From contig CM024171.1 of assembly GCA_013433145.1 (NCBI GenBank), positions 7,130,065 through 7,194,064 of the forward strand: a stretch of 64,000 bases of DNA, read 5' to 3'. This document shows positions 59,901 to 64,000 of the stretch, piece after piece (within the stretch, counting starts at the first letter, position 1; each line of letters starts with the position of its first letter). The DNA is from Ascaris suum (lineage: Eukaryota; Nematoda; Chromadorea; Rhabditida; Ascarididae). Below the pieces are notes generated by a model. The model made no database searches and was not told where the DNA came from. It was given only the letters and a program-made list of their open reading frames with translations. The position numbers were made by a program, and so were the translations under genes.

Positions 59901-62807
59901 CCTGCATGCGAACTCCGAATAATGGTCAGAATGATGAGTAAAAAAGTGGATGTGACGGAAGAACTCCCCGGCCGGGAATCGAACCCGGTCTCGCACGTGA
60001 CAGGCGCGGATACTCACCACTATACTACCGAGGACTCGCATATTCTTTTCCTGCATGCGAACTCCGAATAATGGTCAGAATGATGAGTGGAAGAAAGTGG
60101 ATGTGACCGGATAACTCTCCCGGCCGGGAATCGAACCGGGTCTCGCACGTGACAGGCGCGGATACTCACCACTATACTACCGAGGACCTCAGCATATTCC
60201 TTCCTGCATGCGAACTCCGAATAATGGTCAGAATGATGAGTGGAAAAAAGTGGATGTGACCGGAAGAACTCCCCGGCCGGGAATCGAACCCGGGTCTCGC
60301 ACGTGACAGGCGCGGATACTCACCACTATACTACCGAGGACCTCAGCATATTCCTTCCTGCATGCGAACTCCGAATAATGGTTCAGAATGATGAGTGCAA
60401 AAAGTGGATGTGACCGGAAGAACTCCCGGCCCGGAATCGAACCCGGGTCTCGCACGTGACAGGCGCGGATACTCACACTATACTACCGAGGACTGCAGCT
60501 TTGCTATTTTCTTGGAACTCCATAAGGTCAAAATGATGAGTGGAGAAAAAAAGTGAATGTGACCGAAAGAACTCCCGGCGGGGAATCGAACCCGGGTCTC
60601 GCACGTGACAGGCGCGGATACTCACCACTTATACTACCGAGGACTTCAGCTTTGTTTTTTCCCCGGAATTCCGAATTGTTCAGAATGACCACTGCAAAAA
60701 AGTGGATGTGACCGGAGAAGAACTCCCGGCCGGGAATCGAACCCGGGTCTCGCACGTGACAGGCGCGGATACTCACCACTATACTACCGAGGACTCAGCT
60801 TTGCTTTTTGCATGGAATTCCGAATAATGGTCAGAATGATGAGTGGAAAAAGTGAATGTGACCGAAAACTCCCGGCCGGGAATCGAACCCGGGTCTCGCA
60901 CGTGACAGGCGCGGATACTCACCACTATACTACCGAGGACTTCAGCTTATTCCTTCCTGCATGCGAATTCCGAATAATGTTCAGAATGATGAGTGCAGAA
61001 AAGTGGATGTGACCGGAAGAACTCCCCGGCCGGGAATCGAACCCGGGTCTCGCACGTGACAGGCGCGGATACTCACCACTATACTACCGAGGACCTCGCA
61101 TATCCTTCTGCATGCGAACTCGAATAATGGTCAGAATGATGAGTGGAAAAAAGTGGATGTGACCGGAAGAACTCCCCGGCCGGGAATCGAACCCGGGTCT
61201 CGCACGTGACAGGCGCGGATACTCACCACTATACTACCGAGGACTCAGCATTTCCTTTTGCATGCGAACTCGAATAATGGTCAGAATGATGAGTGGAAAA
61301 AAGTGGATGTGACGGAAGAAACCCGGCCGGGAATCGAACCGGGTCTCGCACGTGACAGGCGCGGATACTCACCACTATACTACCGAGGACTTCAGCTTTG
61401 TTTTTTTCGCGGAATTCAGAATCATGTTCAGAATGACCACTGGCAAGAAAGTGAATGTGACCGGAAGAACTCCCCGGCCGGGAATCGAACCCGGGTCTCG
61501 CACGTGACAGGCGCGGATACTCACCACTATACTACCGAGGACCTCGCATATTCCTCCTGCATGCGAACTCCGAATATGGTCAGAATGATGAGTGAAAAAG
61601 TGAATGTGACCGGAAGAACTCCCGGCCGGAATCGAACCCGGGTCTCGCACGTGACAGGCGCGGATACTCAACACTATATACCGAGGGACCTTTGCATATT
61701 TTTCCTGGACGAACTCCGAATAATGGTCAGAATGATGAGTGGAAAAAAGTGGATGTGACCGGAAGAACTCCCCGGCCGGGAATCGAACCCGGGTCTCGCA
61801 CGTGACAGGCGCGGATACTCACCACTATACTACGAGGACTTCAGGTTTGTTTTTTCTGCGGAATTCCGAATAATGGTCAGAATGATGACTGCAAAAAAGT
61901 GGATGTGACCGGAAGAACTCCCCGGCCGGGAATCGAACCCGGGTCTCGCACGTGACAGGCGCGGATACTCACCACTATACTACCGAGGACTTCAGGTTTG
62001 TTTTTTCGCCGGAATTCCGAATATGGTCAGAATGACCACTGCAAAAAGTGAATGTGACCGGAAGAACTCCCGGCCGGGAATCGAACCCGGGTCTCGCACG
62101 TGACAGGCGCGGATACTCACACTATACTACCGAGGACCTCAGCATATTCCTTCCTGCATGCGAACTCCGAAATTGGTCAGAATGATGAGTGGAAAAAAGT
62201 GGATGTGACCGGAAGAACTCCCCGGCGGAATCGAACCGGGTCTCGCACGTGACAGGCGCGGATACTCACCACTATACTACCGAGGACCTCAGCTTTGCTA
62301 TTTTTTCATGGAATCACAATAAGGGTCAGAATGATGAGTGGAAAAAGTGAATGTGACCGAAGAACTCTCCGGCCGGGAATCGAACCCGGTCTCGCACGTG
62401 ACAGGCGCGGATACTCACCACTATACTACGAGGACCTCAGCTTTGATTTTTCCCGGAATTCAGAATCATGTTCAGAATGACCACTGCAAGAAAGTGATGT
62501 GACCGGAAGAACTCCCCGGCCGGGAATCGAACGGGTCTCGCACGTGACAGGCGCGGATACTACTATACTACCGAGGACCTCAGCATATTCCTTCCTGCAT
62601 GCGAACTCCGAATAATGGTCAGAATGATGAGTGGAAAAAAGTGGATGTGACCGGAAGAACTCCCCGGCCGGGAATCGAACGGGTCTCGCACGTGACAGGC
62701 GCGGATACTCACCACTATACTACCGAGGACCTCAGGCATATTCCTTCCTGCATGCGAACTCCGAATAATGGTCAGAATGATGAGTGGAAAAAATGGATGT
62801 GACCGGA

Positions 62808-62879
62808 AGAACTCCCGGCCGGGAATCGAATCGAACCGGGGGTCGCACGTGACAGGCGCGGATACTCAAATACCGAGGA
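62808..62879 (-). pseudogene. Rearranged tRNA-Asp copy
   Basis: The T-arm carries a short duplication (gaatcgaatcgaacc), and most of the D-arm/acceptor junction is deleted (actcaaataccgagga). The A box is destroyed, so it should not be transcribed from its own promoter. Confidence 0.8.
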
Positions 62880-63868
62880 CCTCAGCATATTCCTTCCTGC
62901 ATGCGAACTCCGAATAATGGTCAGAATGATGAGTGGAAAAAAGTGGATGTGACCGGAAGAGCTCCCCGGCGGGAATCGAACCCGGGTCTCGCACGTGACA
63001 GGCGCGGATACTCACCACTATACTACCGAGGACCTCAGCATATTCCTTCCTGCATGCGAACTCCGAATAATGGTCAGATGATGAGTGGAAAAAAGTGGAT
63101 GTGACGGAAGAACTCCCGGCGGGAATCGAACCCGGGTCTCGCACGTGACAGGCGCGGATACTCACCACTATACTACCGAGGACTTCAGCTTTGTTTTTTT
63201 CGCCGGAATTCAGAATATGTTCAGAATGACCAGTGGAAGAAAGTGAATGTGACGGAAAGAACTCCCCGGCCGGGAATCGAACCGGGTCTCGCACGTGACA
63301 GGCGCGGATACTCACCACTATACTACCGAGGACCTCAGCATTTCCTTCCTGCATGCGAACTCCGAATAATGGTCAGAATGATGAGTGGAAAAAAGTGGAT
63401 GTGACCGGAAGAACTCCCGGCCGGAATCGAACCCGGGTCTCGCACGTGACAGGCGCGGATACTCACCACTATACTACCGAGACCTCAGCATATTCCTTCC
63501 TGCATGCGAACTCCGAATAATGGTCAGAATGATGAGTGGAAAAAAAGTGGATGTGACGGAAGAACTCCCCGGCCGGGAATCGAACCCGGGTCTCGCACGT
63601 GACAGGCGCGGATACTCACCACTATACTACCGAGGACCTCAGCATATTCCTTCCTGCATGCCGAACTCCGAATATGGTCAGAATGATGAGTGCAAAAAGT
63701 GGATGTGACCGGAAGAACTCCCCGGCCGGGAATCGAACCGGGTCTCGCACGTGACAGGCGCGGATACTCACCACTATACTACCGAGGACCTCAGCATATT
63801 CCTTCCTGCATGCGAACTCCGAATAATGGTCAGAATGATGAGTGGAAAAAGTGGATGTGACCGGAAGA

Positions 63869-63940
63869 ACTCCCCGGCCGGGAATCGAACCGGGTCTCGC
63901 ACGTGACAGGCGCGGATACTCACCACTATACTACCGAGGA
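63869..63940 (-). tRNA. tRNA-Asp: tRNA-Asp (GUC), last complete unit in the window
   Basis: Consensus anticodon, D and acceptor arms. The T-arm lacks one C (cgaaccggg on +), which shifts T-stem pairing. The downstream T run on the - strand (gaaaaagtgg on +) gives T5. Another class 2 spacer follows to base 64000, showing that the array continues. Confidence 0.75.
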
Positions 63941-64000
63941 CCTTGGTATTCTTTTTGCATGCGAACTCCGAATAATGGTCAGAATGATGAGTGGCAAAAA

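Larger units (their letters stand above)
33222..64000 (-). repeat. Tandem array of about 150-bp tRNA-Asp units
   Basis: About 30 kb of head-to-tail units, each with one 69-72-nt tRNA-Asp gene on the - strand and a spacer of about 78 bp. I counted 200 units with a recognisable tRNA 5' end from 33950 to 63940 (one cut by the gap), plus four eroded ones to the left. Three spacer classes recur, reading the + strand after the tRNA: class 1 (ttcag.tttgttttttt, ggaattcagaatcatg), class 2 (ctcagcatattccttcctgc, gaactccgaataatgg) and class 3 (ctgcagctttcctattt, ggaattcacaagaagg). The array continues past the window end. Regularity indicates spread by unequal exchange or rolling amplification. Confidence 0.98.
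50950..64000 (-). tRNA. Array block 4: 87 units, mostly class 2 spacers
   Basis: tRNA 5' ends: 51027, 51178, 51326, 51476, 51625, 51769, 51917, 52067, 52215, 52365, 52510, 52662, 52807, 52951, 53104, 53257, 53410, 53558, 53706, 53859, 54010, 54159, 54304, 54457, 54605, 54755, 54902, 55052, 55204, 55356, 55507, 55661, 55811, 55964, 56116, 56269, 56423, 56574, 56722, 56869, 57018, 57171, 57318, 57469, 57624, 57775, 57929, 58079, 58230, 58384, 58540, 58689, 58836, 58987, 59140, 59289, 59435, 59583, 59733, 59885, 60034, 60186, 60340, 60492, 60643, 60793, 60939, 61093, 61243, 61389, 61541, 61688, 61838, 61989, 62136, 62286, 62434, 62577, 62729, 62879, 63032, 63182, 63332, 63482, 63636, 63788, 63940. 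The anticodon stays GTC. Single-base losses in C/G runs of the T-arm (cgaaccggg, ggcgggaat) are common. The last spacer continues to the window end. Confidence 0.85.

Noticed and set aside
33564..63708. Over a hundred ORFs of 60-207 codons across the array (for example 38372-38995 -, 49 kb and 54 kb clusters), many sharing a VSHVTGADTHHY-type or LARDRRGYSPLYYRG-type peptide
   Set aside because: They are frame translations of the tRNA gene and spacer repeat; frames shift with unit-length changes and have no start context. Proteins like these in databases would be spurious predictions.
33882..64000. CRISPR-like array (regular repeats with spacers)
   Set aside because: Both parts of the unit repeat, the conserved part folds as a tRNA with anticodon and Pol III boxes, and the surrounding genes have introns; there are no cas genes.
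33882..64000. tRNA-derived SINE cluster
   Set aside because: Units are tandem and head to tail, with no A-rich or LINE-like 3' tail and no target duplications between units.

Overview
The window looks like a piece of an animal nuclear genome, most likely a nematode. It has intron-rich genes, a BEL/Pao LTR retrotransposon with an env-like third reading frame, a long TA microsatellite and a 100-N scaffold gap. The nematode assignment is inference from the retroelement type and gene structure; no species can be named from the sequence alone.

Layout. (1) About 118-7633, + strand: a partial multi-exon gene I cannot identify. It has a basic N-terminal part, possible membrane-spanning exons near 3.0-3.5 kb and a long Lys/Glu-rich terminal exon ending at a stop at 7631-7633. 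(2) 9060-19493, + strand: thirteen recognisable exons of the U3 snoRNP / SSU-processome protein MPP10, with matching splice phases throughout; the first coding exon was not found. (3) 19.5-25.5 kb: AT-rich sequence with no gene I can support. (4) 25508-33216, - strand: a full-length but decayed BEL/Pao element. It has two 263-bp LTRs (about 14 differences), a 5-bp target duplication CACGC, a primer binding site and a purine tract, with gag, protease, RT, RNase H, integrase and an env-like frame. Several frameshifts, a stop codon and a changed integrase catalytic residue break it. It sits inside one arm of an inverted repeat, at the eroded edge of the next region. (5) 33.2-64.0 kb: a huge tandem array of about 150-bp units, each with one tRNA-Asp(GUC) gene on the - strand. 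I counted 200 units by hand, plus four eroded ones at the left edge; the array runs off the right end of the window and contains the 100-N gap (50832-50931).

The tRNA array is the standout feature. It has at least three spacer classes, a degenerate tRNA subfamily tied to one spacer class, a higher-order repeat of about 3.46 kb (12 + 11 units) at about 43.8-49.7 kb, and many units whose 3' flank lacks a run of four or more T, so Pol III transcripts could read into the next unit. Single-base deletions are frequent in the right half and may be real decay or unpolished long-read consensus. The protein-like ORFs across this region are translations of the repeat and are not genes.

All coordinates and counts were read by eye; splice sites were chosen by GT/AG signals, phase continuity and, for MPP10, fit to the known family.
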